Notes under the pieces: model-generated
Told to the model about the DNA's origin: nothing
Databases searched by the model: none
Seen by the model: only the letters and a program-made list of their open reading frames with translations
Assembly: GCF_014641595.1 (NCBI RefSeq)
Contig: NZ_BMIA01000002.1
Coordinates: 1,612,001-1,676,000, forward strand
Length of the DNA: 64,000 nt
Direction: 5' to 3'
Origin: Dyadobacter endophyticus
GTDB lineage: Bacteria > Bacteroidota > Bacteroidia > Cytophagales > Spirosomataceae
Shown: piece by piece, positions 51,756-59,781 of the stretch
Numbering within the stretch: position 1 is the first letter of the stretch
How the letters are laid out: the number at the start of each line of letters is the position of its first letter
Position numbers and translations under genes: made by a program

Positions 51756-52664
51756 ATGGAAAGGAAAAACAATACCGGTCTGGTCGTAGGATTGATCCTG
51801 ATGACCATTCTTGCCGCAGTGTTCGGATACCTATATTATAAAGAACACAACATCACACAAAAGCAGGAAACCGACCTCACCGCCAGGGTTAATGAACTGG
51901 CAACCTCCGAAATCAAGCTGGATTCTATCTCCAAACAACTCGATGCACGCATTCTCGAGGTACAGGGGCTTGGCGGCGATGTTGCCGAACTGCAAAAAGT
52001 GAAAGCATCACTCGAAAGTGACCGGGCAGCATTGCGCAAAGGCAATGCGTCTATGGGCCGGAAAATCAAGGAATATGAGGAATTTCTCGTCAAAAAGGAC
52101 ACCGAAATCGCTCAGCTTCGGGAAGAAAACCAGCAGTTGATCAGCCAGAACGAGGGCCTTACCCAGGAAAAGAACGAACTGCAAACCAGTCGCCAGGCTG
52201 TGCGTGATTCGCTCAGCGGGGTGGTTGCCCAAAAGACCGAACTGGAATCGAAAGTAACGATGGCCGCCGCATTGCGTGCACGTAGTGTGAAGGTTTACGC
52301 GGTATCGTCCAAAGGCAAGGTGCGTGAAGGCGAAAATGTGAAGTCCAAAAGAGTCGATAAGGTACGCGTGGATTTCATTCTCGAAAAGAACCCGCTTACC
52401 GCTACCGACGATAAAACCATTTATTTGCGTATTATCGACCCAAGTGGCGCTACCATTTCGGACACTAAAACCGGTTCCGGTGTATTCCAGTATAACGGAC
52501 AGGAACAGGGCTATACCATCAGCAAGGATATTACCTATTCCAACAACAACCAGGATGTAAGTATCCTCTACGACCGCGACGCACCCTTTACGTCGGGCAA
52601 GTACACGATCGAACTCTATTCCGAAGGCTTTTCGATCGGCGAAGGCTCATTCTCCGTTAAATAA
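51756..52664 (+). CDS. Membrane-anchored coiled-coil protein, copy B
   Basis: 302 residues, paralogue of the protein at 19478-20431. Membrane helix about 9-26 (VVGLILMTILAAVFGYLY), then a coiled coil (about 30-175) including IKLDSISKQLDARILEVQ and LGGDVAELQKVKASLESDRA. The C-terminal domain carries SKRVDKVRVDFILEKNPLTA, IYLRIIDPSGATISD and SGKYTIELYSEGFSIGEGSF. The same landmark phrases appear in copy A (for example LGGDVTEL, GKYNVELYAEG). Function unknown; stalked envelope protein. Monocistronic, with a strong terminator. Confidence 0.85.
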   Translation: MERKNNTGLVVGLILMTILAAVFGYLYYKEHNITQKQETDLTARVNELATSEIKLDSISKQLDARILEVQGLGGDVAELQKVKASLESDRAALRKGNASMGRKIKEYEEFLVKKDTEIAQLREENQQLISQNEGLTQEKNELQTSRQAVRDSLSGVVAQKTELESKVTMAAALRARSVKVYAVSSKGKVREGENVKSKRVDKVRVDFILEKNPLTATDDKTIYLRIIDPSGATISDTKTGSGVFQYNGQEQGYTISKDITYSNNNQDVSILYDRDAPFTSGKYTIELYSEGFSIGEGSFSVK

Positions 52665-52689
52665 TCCGTTCGTCAAACCGTTTATTTCA

Positions 52690-52728
52690 AGCGGTAGCAG
52701 TCCTTACAAACTGCTACCGCTTTTATTT
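52690..52728 (+). terminator. Terminator after coiled-coil copy B
   Basis: Perfect 11-bp stem AGCGGTAGCAG / CTGCTACCGCT (52690-52700 with 52711-52721) and a T-rich tail. Confidence 0.9.
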
Positions 52729-52821
52729 TTATGATTGATTGATATTTACCCATAATTCCTATCTTGCACGATAAAAACATCTGTTTACAACCCCAAAAAC
52801 CAAATAAAACACTTCTCTTCT

Positions 52822-54315
52822 ATGTCTTCACAGATTTCCCAAAAACACCCCAAAGGACTGTATGTCTTGTTCTTTGCCGAAATGTGGGAACGTTTCAGCT
52901 ACTACGGTATGCGGGCCATTCTTCTGCTTTTTCTACTCGATAATATCAAAGGTGGAATGGGACTGAGTGCAGCCGAAGGCACAGCCATTTACGGACTTTA
53001 TACTGCTTCCGTTTATTTGCTCACACTGCCCGGTGGCTGGTTGGCCGACAATATTCTGGGCCAGAAAAAAGCCATCTGGTACGGGGGGATCGTTATTATG
53101 CTGGGGCACCTTATCCTGGCCATACCAGCCGGATCGGTCATATTCTTTCTGGGACTTTGCACCGTAGCCATCGGCACGGGGCTTTTAAAGCCAAATATCA
53201 GCTCCATCGTGGGTGAGTTGTATCCCGAAGGTGGGGCCCGGCGCGACGCGGCGTTTTCAATCTTCTATATGGGTATCAACCTGGGATCGTTCCTCGGCAT
53301 CGCCATTGTGGGTTACCTGGGTGAAAAGGTTAGCTGGCATATGGGCTTCGGTGCGGCAGCTGTCGGTATGTTACTTGGCCTGATCGTATTCCGGTACGGC
53401 AGTGCTACTCACCTGAAAGGGCTCGGAGACGTTCCGGCTGCGAAGGAACCCGGCGAAGAAGCCATCGCAACGGCATCGGGCAACAACAAACTGCTCGGTT
53501 ACGGATTGATCGCATTGCTGGTGATATTCCTCATTGTGCTGCAAACCACGGGTACCATTAATATGACTACCGCGCAGGGCCTCGCGCAGGGCGCGGGTAT
53601 CATTATCGTCTCCATTTCTGCTGCCTACTTCCTGTTCATACTCGTTGCGGGCGGGCTTACGCGCGTGGAAAAATACCGCGTGGGCGTGTTGATTATTCTC
53701 TTTCTGGCCATAGCATTATTCTGGGCCGGATATGAGCAGGCGGGCACATCGCTGCAGATCTTCGCCGAGCGCCATACCCAACGGATGATTGGCGGGTGGG
53801 AAGTGCCATCCAGCTGGTTCCAGAACTTCCAGCCTACTTTTGTATTGATTTTTGCACCTGTGCTGGCAAGTCTCTGGATATCGCTTTCTTCCAAAAACCG
53901 CAACCCTTCCATTCCGGTCAAATTCGCGATGGGTTTGATATTGTTGGGTTTGAGCTTTTTCGTAATGGTTGCAGCTTCGAACATCGCGGTGAAAGGGGAG
54001 CTGGCTTCGCCGTTTTTCCTCACATTTACCTACTTCCTGCACACGATCGGCGAGCTTTGCGTGAGCCCTGTCGGGTTGAGTTCCTATACCAAACTGGCAC
54101 CCAAGCGTTATGTGAGCCAGCTGATGGGTATCTGGTTTGTGGGAGCGTCGCTGGGTAACCTCATTGCCGGGCTCTTCGCAGGTGGTTTCGATGAATCGAA
54201 TATCCTGCAAATGCCGGCGCTGTTCAACCAGGTGGCCATTATCACAACCGTCTTCGGTCTGATACTACTCGCATTCTGGAAACCGATCAAGGGTTGGATG
54301 GGTGGCATTCACTAA
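52822..54315 (+). CDS. POT-family proton-dependent oligopeptide transporter
   Basis: 497 residues, about 14 membrane helices. The family's proton/peptide motif appears as EMWERFSYYGMRAILLLFLL near residue 16 (ExxERFxYY). Other markers are GGWLADNILGQKKAIWYGG, FSIFYMGINLGSFLGIAIVG and the late-helix signature TIGELCVSPVGLSSYTKLAP. Imports di- and tripeptides with protons. A peptidase gene follows after 36 bases, consistent with peptide use. Confidence 0.96.
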   Translation: MSSQISQKHPKGLYVLFFAEMWERFSYYGMRAILLLFLLDNIKGGMGLSAAEGTAIYGLYTASVYLLTLPGGWLADNILGQKKAIWYGGIVIMLGHLILAIPAGSVIFFLGLCTVAIGTGLLKPNISSIVGELYPEGGARRDAAFSIFYMGINLGSFLGIAIVGYLGEKVSWHMGFGAAAVGMLLGLIVFRYGSATHLKGLGDVPAAKEPGEEAIATASGNNKLLGYGLIALLVIFLIVLQTTGTINMTTAQGLAQGAGIIIVSISAAYFLFILVAGGLTRVEKYRVGVLIILFLAIALFWAGYEQAGTSLQIFAERHTQRMIGGWEVPSSWFQNFQPTFVLIFAPVLASLWISLSSKNRNPSIPVKFAMGLILLGLSFFVMVAASNIAVKGELASPFFLTFTYFLHTIGELCVSPVGLSSYTKLAPKRYVSQLMGIWFVGASLGNLIAGLFAGGFDESNILQMPALFNQVAIITTVFGLILLAFWKPIKGWMGGIH

Positions 54316-54351
54316 TCATTTTATATACTTCAAAAACAAATACATCACAAA

Positions 54352-56391
54352 ATGAAATCAGCCGCATTCCGTGTAGCCGCTCTGGCCCTAGTAGTGAGCC
54401 TGGCAGGATGTAAAAAAGAAAAGGAAGAAACCGACACCTCCAAAGTACCCGGCTTCGATGTAAGCTCCCTCGACTCGGCAGCCAAGGCGTGCGACGATTT
54501 CGATGCTTACGCCAACGGCGGCTGGAAAAAGAAAAATCCGATTCCAGGCACCGAAAGCCGCTGGGGTGCATTTGGGATTCTCGATAAGGAGAACAAGGAA
54601 GTTCGTCTCAAAGGCATTATTGAAGAGATCACCAAAGTTCAGGACCGCAAGAAAGGTACCGAAGAGCAGCAGATCGCCGATTATTACCAGTCGTTTCTCG
54701 ATACTGCGACGGTTGAGAAACGTGCACTGGAACCTTTGAAGCCCTATCTCGACAAAATCAATGCGGTGGCTTCGCTGAAAGACCTCGCGGCTGTAACCGG
54801 CGAAATGCAGAAGGTAGGCGTTGAAACCGTGATCGGCTTTGGCGTGGAAGGCGATTTGCGAAACAGCAAGGTCAATATCCTTTACCAGGGCCAGGGCGGG
54901 CTCAGCCTCGGCGAGCGGAGCTACTACGATCGCACCGACTCCAGCACCGTGAAGGTACGCGGCGAGTTCGTGAAGCACATCGACAAGATGTTCTTGATGG
55001 CCAGCTTTCCCGATGCAACCCCCGGCCAGACGATACTCGACTTCGAAACCAAAGTAGCGAAGCTGCAACTGACCAACGTCGAGCTACGCGACCCGGTGAA
55101 AACCTACAACAAAATGGCTTTCGCCGATTTCGAAAAACTGATCCCGGACTTCGATCAAAAGGCATTTGCAGACAAGCAGAACGTAAAAACCGACACGGTG
55201 ATCGTTCAAAACAAACCCTATTTGCAAAACCTGAACAAACTCCTCAAAGCGACGCCGATTGCTACTTTGAAATTGTATACCAAATGGCAATTGCTCTCGC
55301 GCTTTGCGGGTTACCTGCCTAAGAAGTTCGATCAGGAGGACTTCCGGTTTTTCTCGACGGTAATGCGCGGTACCAAGCAGCAAAAAGGGCGTGTGGAGCG
55401 CGCCATCCGCTCAACCGATGGTTTGCTGGGTATGCCGCTAGGTAAGCTGTTTGTAAAGAAATACTTCCCGGAAGAGGACAAGAAAAAGGTTTCGGAAATG
55501 ATTGAGAACGTTCGTACAGTATACGGCGAACGCATCGATAAGCTGACCTGGATGAGTGATTCGACCAAGGCCAAAGCACATAAAAAGCTCAAAGCATTTA
55601 CTTATAAAATCGGCTATCCCGACAAATGGAAGGATTACTCCACCATCGAGATCGCCCCGGACAAGCTGTTTGAGAATGTGATCTCTGCCTCATTGTTCGC
55701 GCACAAGGAAAGTGTCGAGAAGATCGGCAAGGAAGTTGACAAGAAGGAATGGCTCATGACGCCGCAGACAGTGAATGCCTATTACAACCCGCTGAACAAC
55801 GAGGTGGTATTCCCGGCCGGCATCCTGCAACCGCCGTTCTATAACCGCAACGCCGACGATGCGATCAATTATGGCGGCATTATCGCTGTGATCGGCCATG
55901 AATTCACCCACGGTTTCGACGATCAGGGTTCACAGTTCGATGATGAAGGTAACCTCAAAAACTGGTGGACGGCTTCGGATCGCGCCAATTTCGATAAACT
56001 GACCAAACGCTATATCGACTATTTCAGTGGCATCGAAGCACTACCAGGCTTCAAGATCAATGGTGCATTGACCATCGGCGAAAACGTTGCCGACCTCGGC
56101 GGCCTGACATTGGCCTATTATGCTTTGGAAAAATCATTCAACGGCAAGGAACCGGCACCAATCGACGGATTTACCTGGAAGCAGCGCTTCTTCCTCGGCT
56201 GGGCACAGGTTTGGCATATGAACACCACCGACGAAGCTTTGCGTAACCAGGTGCAGACAGACCCGCATTCACCCGCCCGCGACCGTATCAACGGCCCGCT
56301 GCCGCATTTGAAGGAATTCCAGGCGGCATGGACCTGTGGAGCCGGAAGCAAAATGATATTGCCCGATTCATCCCGGATTGTGATCTGGTAA
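54352..56391 (+). CDS. M13-family zinc metallopeptidase lipoprotein (neprilysin-like)
   Basis: 679 residues. Lipoprotein signal with lipobox LAGC near residue 20. N-terminal M13 domain (about 40-420: CDDFDAYANGGWKKKNPIPG), then the catalytic domain: NAYYNPLNNEVVFPAGILQP, the zinc site VIGHEFTHGFDDQGSQFD (HExxH), the third ligand in ENVADLGGLTLAYYAL and the C-terminal DPHSPARDRINGPLPHLKEF. It cleaves short peptides in the periplasm or at the cell surface. Probably co-transcribed with the POT transporter. Confidence 0.97.
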   Translation: MKSAAFRVAALALVVSLAGCKKEKEETDTSKVPGFDVSSLDSAAKACDDFDAYANGGWKKKNPIPGTESRWGAFGILDKENKEVRLKGIIEEITKVQDRKKGTEEQQIADYYQSFLDTATVEKRALEPLKPYLDKINAVASLKDLAAVTGEMQKVGVETVIGFGVEGDLRNSKVNILYQGQGGLSLGERSYYDRTDSSTVKVRGEFVKHIDKMFLMASFPDATPGQTILDFETKVAKLQLTNVELRDPVKTYNKMAFADFEKLIPDFDQKAFADKQNVKTDTVIVQNKPYLQNLNKLLKATPIATLKLYTKWQLLSRFAGYLPKKFDQEDFRFFSTVMRGTKQQKGRVERAIRSTDGLLGMPLGKLFVKKYFPEEDKKKVSEMIENVRTVYGERIDKLTWMSDSTKAKAHKKLKAFTYKIGYPDKWKDYSTIEIAPDKLFENVISASLFAHKESVEKIGKEVDKKEWLMTPQTVNAYYNPLNNEVVFPAGILQPPFYNRNADDAINYGGIIAVIGHEFTHGFDDQGSQFDDEGNLKNWWTASDRANFDKLTKRYIDYFSGIEALPGFKINGALTIGENVADLGGLTLAYYALEKSFNGKEPAPIDGFTWKQRFFLGWAQVWHMNTTDEALRNQVQTDPHSPARDRINGPLPHLKEFQAAWTCGAGSKMILPDSSRIVIW

Positions 56392-56401
56392 GAAGTCGAG
56401 C

Positions 56402-56434
56402 AAATCTGACTAAATTGTCAGCCTGGTTAGATTT
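56402..56434. terminator. Weak hairpin between convergent M13 and AraC-type genes
   Basis: Nested short repeats (AAATCT with AGATTT, and CTGAC with GTCAG inside) in a 56-base gap. No strong T run; a candidate only. Confidence 0.3.
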
Positions 56435-56447
56435 AGCACGACACTTT

Positions 56448-57608
56448 TCATTTCCCCGCCAAATACTTGTTCCGATAAGCACTCGGACTACACCCCTTAG
56501 CCTGCCTGAATTGGCGGGCTATATTTTTGCTATCTCCCAGCCCCATATCCAGCGCAATTTCAAACACCGACATGTCGGTATCGAGCAGTTTCTGCGTGAA
56601 TTTCTCGATGCGCAGGTTAAAAATGTATTTGTAGATCGGATAACCCGTAATTTCCAGAAAACGCTTTTCCAACGCCCTGCGTGAAAGCGGTACTTGCTTC
56701 ACCACTTCATCTACGTGCAGGTTTTTATCGATGTTCTGGTGGATGTATTTCAATGAGGAAGCAATGTGGTCATCGTTGGTAGCATAAATGTCCGTCGAAT
56801 GCCGGGTGATGACCTGCGTCGGCTTTACTACCACATCATAATATTCGGCAGTGCCGTGTTTGATCATGTGATCCAACAGTTTTGCGGCATCGTAACCACC
56901 CTTTTCCACATCCAAAGCAATGCTTGAAAGCGGCGGATCAGACAAGTCGCAGATCATTTCATCATTATCCACACCCAGCACCGCCACTTCCTCGGGTATG
57001 CGTATACCCACGTGCCTGCACGCCTCCGTAATGTGCTGGCCCTGGTTATCGTCGCAAGTCATGAGCCCGATCGGCTTGGGCAGCGATTTCAGCCAGCGGC
57101 TCAGCGAGCTGGGTTTGTAATACCAAAGCTCCGTTGAACGCGCTTTTTTATGCTCGAAGTAGTGTACTTTATGGCCTTTCTTCCGCAAATGCTCCTCGAA
57201 ACCTTCTGCGCGCTCGCGTGACCACACGATGTCGTTGAAGCCGTAGAATGCGAAGTTGGTAAAACCCTTTTTTAGAAAGTAATCCGCGCCCATTTGCCCC
57301 GCCTCGTGGTAGGCACCGGTAATGTTGGGAATCTCGGTGAAACGTTCCTTGAAGTCCTGCGCAATGACTGGGATACCTGCCCGGACGATCTTATCGATCT
57401 CCTTATTGTATAACTGTCCGACAATCCCGTCGGCGCCCCATTCCAATGCCCACTTCAGGATGCCGTCGATACCAATCGTTTCGCGGTGGAAAAGCGGCAT
57501 CCGGCAGAAAATCCAGGGACCAAACTCTTTGGAATACGCATTGATCCCCTTCATCAGGCTTTTGCTGTATTCTTCGGCAAAATCTAGGAGGAGGATGATT
57601 TTGTGCAT
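56448..57608 (-). CDS. AraC/XylR-like regulator with periplasmic-binding-protein-type sensor domain
   Basis: 386 residues. The N-terminal part (about 1-275) is a LacI/PBP1-like sugar-sensing domain as in XylR (IILLLDFAEEYSKSLMKGIN, MGADYFLKKGFTNFAFYGFN, VLGVDNDEMICDLSDPPLSS). The C-terminal AraC helix-turn-helix pair (about 285-385) has LHVDEVVKQVPLSRRALEKR and VFEIALDMGLGDSKNIARQF. Last gene of a leftward sugar operon, so it likely senses the sugar handled by its neighbours and feeds back on them; GlcNAc or a derivative is inferred. Confidence 0.94.
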   Translation of the reverse strand: MHKIILLLDFAEEYSKSLMKGINAYSKEFGPWIFCRMPLFHRETIGIDGILKWALEWGADGIVGQLYNKEIDKIVRAGIPVIAQDFKERFTEIPNITGAYHEAGQMGADYFLKKGFTNFAFYGFNDIVWSRERAEGFEEHLRKKGHKVHYFEHKKARSTELWYYKPSSLSRWLKSLPKPIGLMTCDDNQGQHITEACRHVGIRIPEEVAVLGVDNDEMICDLSDPPLSSIALDVEKGGYDAAKLLDHMIKHGTAEYYDVVVKPTQVITRHSTDIYATNDDHIASSLKYIHQNIDKNLHVDEVVKQVPLSRRALEKRFLEITGYPIYKYIFNLRIEKFTQKLLDTDMSVFEIALDMGLGDSKNIARQFRQAKGCSPSAYRNKYLAGK

Positions 57609-57626
57609 AAATAGGAAGGAGAAGTA

Positions 57627-58883
57627 TTAACCCAGCTTGAATAGCTCTTTCAGGCTCGAAACGGTTTCGTTGTTGACCAGCGGTTTGGCCCATAAGCCGA
57701 TGCTGAGGATGTATCCGAGCGGGATCAGCAGGAAAAGCATTGCAAACTGCAACCCTACCAACTCTCCCAGCCCGCCGACGATCAGCGGCACTACCGCGCC
57801 GCCCGCGATACCCGCGCACAGAATGCCGGAGAAGGTCCCGTGATGTTTCGGCACTGAATTTAAAGCAAGGGAAAATATCACCGAATACATGACGGAAGCA
57901 AAAAAGCCTGTCAACGGGAAGGCCAACAAGGCGATCTCTTTCGACCCGAACAATGCCATCAACAGCGATATGATACCTCCGCAAGTGAAGAAGACCAGTA
58001 CCTTCCGGCTATCAAGGATTTTTAATAATATCAATCCAAGGAAACAACCAACCGTGAGCAGGCCCCAGAAATAGGATATTACGGAGGCTCCCGTAGTAGC
58101 CGGATCTACCTCATGATAGGTTTGCAGGAACTGTGAAATCCAGTTGGCGATGCCCTGCTCGGTTCCTACGTAGGCAAATATGCCCAGGAAAAACAGCCAT
58201 ACCAGCTTGTTCTTCGCCAATTCACCGAACGACTTCCCGACATCGATCCGCTCGTCTTCCAACAATTCCACTTTCGGAAACTTCACCACCGCGATTACCG
58301 CTACCATTGCCAGCGCGATCACCGCGAAAACCCAGTAAAGCGACACCCATTTTAAATTATCTGGTACCAATCCGTTCAAAATATCGATTAAAAAATTGGA
58401 AGTTTTCGAATGGACATTCAATACTAAATAGCTGTAAAGCAATGGACTCAGAAACGATGCCGCGCCAAAAAACAGCTGCGCCAGCACGGAATAGAATGCA
58501 AACTTCTCTTCTCCACCCGAAACCCTCAATAATGGATTTATGACCACCTGCAAAATGGCCATTCCAATGCCGATCAGGAACAATGAAGACAGCGCTATCG
58601 AAAAGCTGGGAACCAACGCAAATAGTAACGCCCCGCCAAATGCCAAAAGGAACGCCCCGATCAGCATAATCTTTTCACCGAACTTTTCCACCATGAGTCC
58701 CGCCGGGATCGACATGACGCCGTACGCGACGAAGAATGCAAAAGGCAGAAATCCCGCCAGACCAATGCTCAAATCGAAACTCTTGACAATATCGGGAATA
58801 ATCGGACCCAGGATGTTGGTCAAGAAGGAAATGACAAAGAAGATCAGGAAGATCAGGACTACGATGAAAATGTTCCTTTGCAT
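57627..58883 (-). CDS. FHS-type MFS sugar permease (FucP/NagP-like)
   Basis: 418 residues, 12 predicted membrane helices. Resembles the fucose-galactose-glucose:H+ symporter family: LTNILGPIIPDIVKSFDLSI, PFAFFVAYGVMSIPAGLMVE, KFGEKIMLIGAFLLAFGGAL, IGMAILQVVINPLLRVSGG and HHGTFSGILCAGIAGGAVVP. Neighbouring GH20 and ROK genes point to GlcNAc or a related sugar as the substrate (inference). It starts 21 bases after the ROK gene. Confidence 0.92.
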   Translation of the reverse strand: MQRNIFIVVLIFLIFFVISFLTNILGPIIPDIVKSFDLSIGLAGFLPFAFFVAYGVMSIPAGLMVEKFGEKIMLIGAFLLAFGGALLFALVPSFSIALSSLFLIGIGMAILQVVINPLLRVSGGEEKFAFYSVLAQLFFGAASFLSPLLYSYLVLNVHSKTSNFLIDILNGLVPDNLKWVSLYWVFAVIALAMVAVIAVVKFPKVELLEDERIDVGKSFGELAKNKLVWLFFLGIFAYVGTEQGIANWISQFLQTYHEVDPATTGASVISYFWGLLTVGCFLGLILLKILDSRKVLVFFTCGGIISLLMALFGSKEIALLAFPLTGFFASVMYSVIFSLALNSVPKHHGTFSGILCAGIAGGAVVPLIVGGLGELVGLQFAMLFLLIPLGYILSIGLWAKPLVNNETVSSLKELFKLG

Positions 58884-58904
58884 GAAGGGCGTGGTTTTGT
58901 TACA

Positions 58905-59735
58905 TTAATTGTCGAGCAATGCCGCTGCACCCAGCAATGCGATATTTTCGTTTTCAGACACCAGCAGTGTCAGCTTTTTCAGAGACTCGGGATAGGCAAA
59001 GTCCTGGATGCTTTCCAGCATACTTTCCTGGAAAAACCGGTTCGCTTTGGCAATGGAACCTCCCATGACGATCGCCTCGGGGTCGTAGGTGTACATGATA
59101 GCCTTGATAACAGCACCTAAATGCACCCCGAATTCTTCCCAAACCTCAATCGCCTCCTTGCTGCCTTTCAATGCCGCTTCATGCGCGGCAAATGCGTCGA
59201 TGCCCAGGGAATCGTCAAAAAACCGGCTGCATACATAGTTTTCCAGCACCGAATCCCTATAAGGCAGCATCCCGATTTCCCCTGCCCCGCAATTCCTTCC
59301 CGCGTATAAATGGTTATCGATGATAATACCCGAGCCAAGCCCCGTCCCGATGGCCATACCGATCACCGACTGGAATTTCCGCGCCAATCCGAAACGGTGC
59401 TCGCCGAGTACGAAGCAATTCACATCATTATTTACCGAAACCGGCAGATTGAACTCCTTTTCCACAATATCCCGCAATGCCACCTCTTCCCACGATGGGA
59501 TGTTCAGCACATTATAAACTATGCCTTTGTTGACATCTACCACCGAAGGTACGCCTATGCCGATACCTTTGACCGGATAGGCCGTCAGGGGACGGATCAC
59601 GTCCATGAGTTGGTCGAGCGTTGCCGACAGCGAATGTTTGTTGGCCAGTAATGTCTGATTTTGCCGGGTAATGTGGCCCCCCGATTCGATACCGGCACGA
59701 ATGTTCGTGCCGCCGATATCTACACCAATGTTCAT
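58905..59735 (-). CDS. ROK-family sugar kinase, zinc-motif-lacking type
   Basis: 276 residues. ATP-binding N-terminus IGVDIGGTNIRAGI, the catalytic region VSVNNDVNCFVLGEHRFGLA, GMAIGTGLGSGIIIDNHLY and the C-terminal AIVMGGSIAKANRFF. The family's usual zinc motif CxCGxxGCxE is replaced by GAGEIGMLPYRDSVLENYVC, so no zinc site is expected. Substrate likely an amino sugar (GlcNAc or ManNAc), by context. It follows GH20 and precedes the permease. Confidence 0.92.
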   Translation of the reverse strand: MNIGVDIGGTNIRAGIESGGHITRQNQTLLANKHSLSATLDQLMDVIRPLTAYPVKGIGIGVPSVVDVNKGIVYNVLNIPSWEEVALRDIVEKEFNLPVSVNNDVNCFVLGEHRFGLARKFQSVIGMAIGTGLGSGIIIDNHLYAGRNCGAGEIGMLPYRDSVLENYVCSRFFDDSLGIDAFAAHEAALKGSKEAIEVWEEFGVHLGAVIKAIMYTYDPEAIVMGGSIAKANRFFQESMLESIQDFAYPESLKKLTLLVSENENIALLGAAALLDN

Positions 59736-59781
59736 GGACAGAGAAGAGTTGAGCGCTGAGCTGCGTGTACGATTTGATTCG

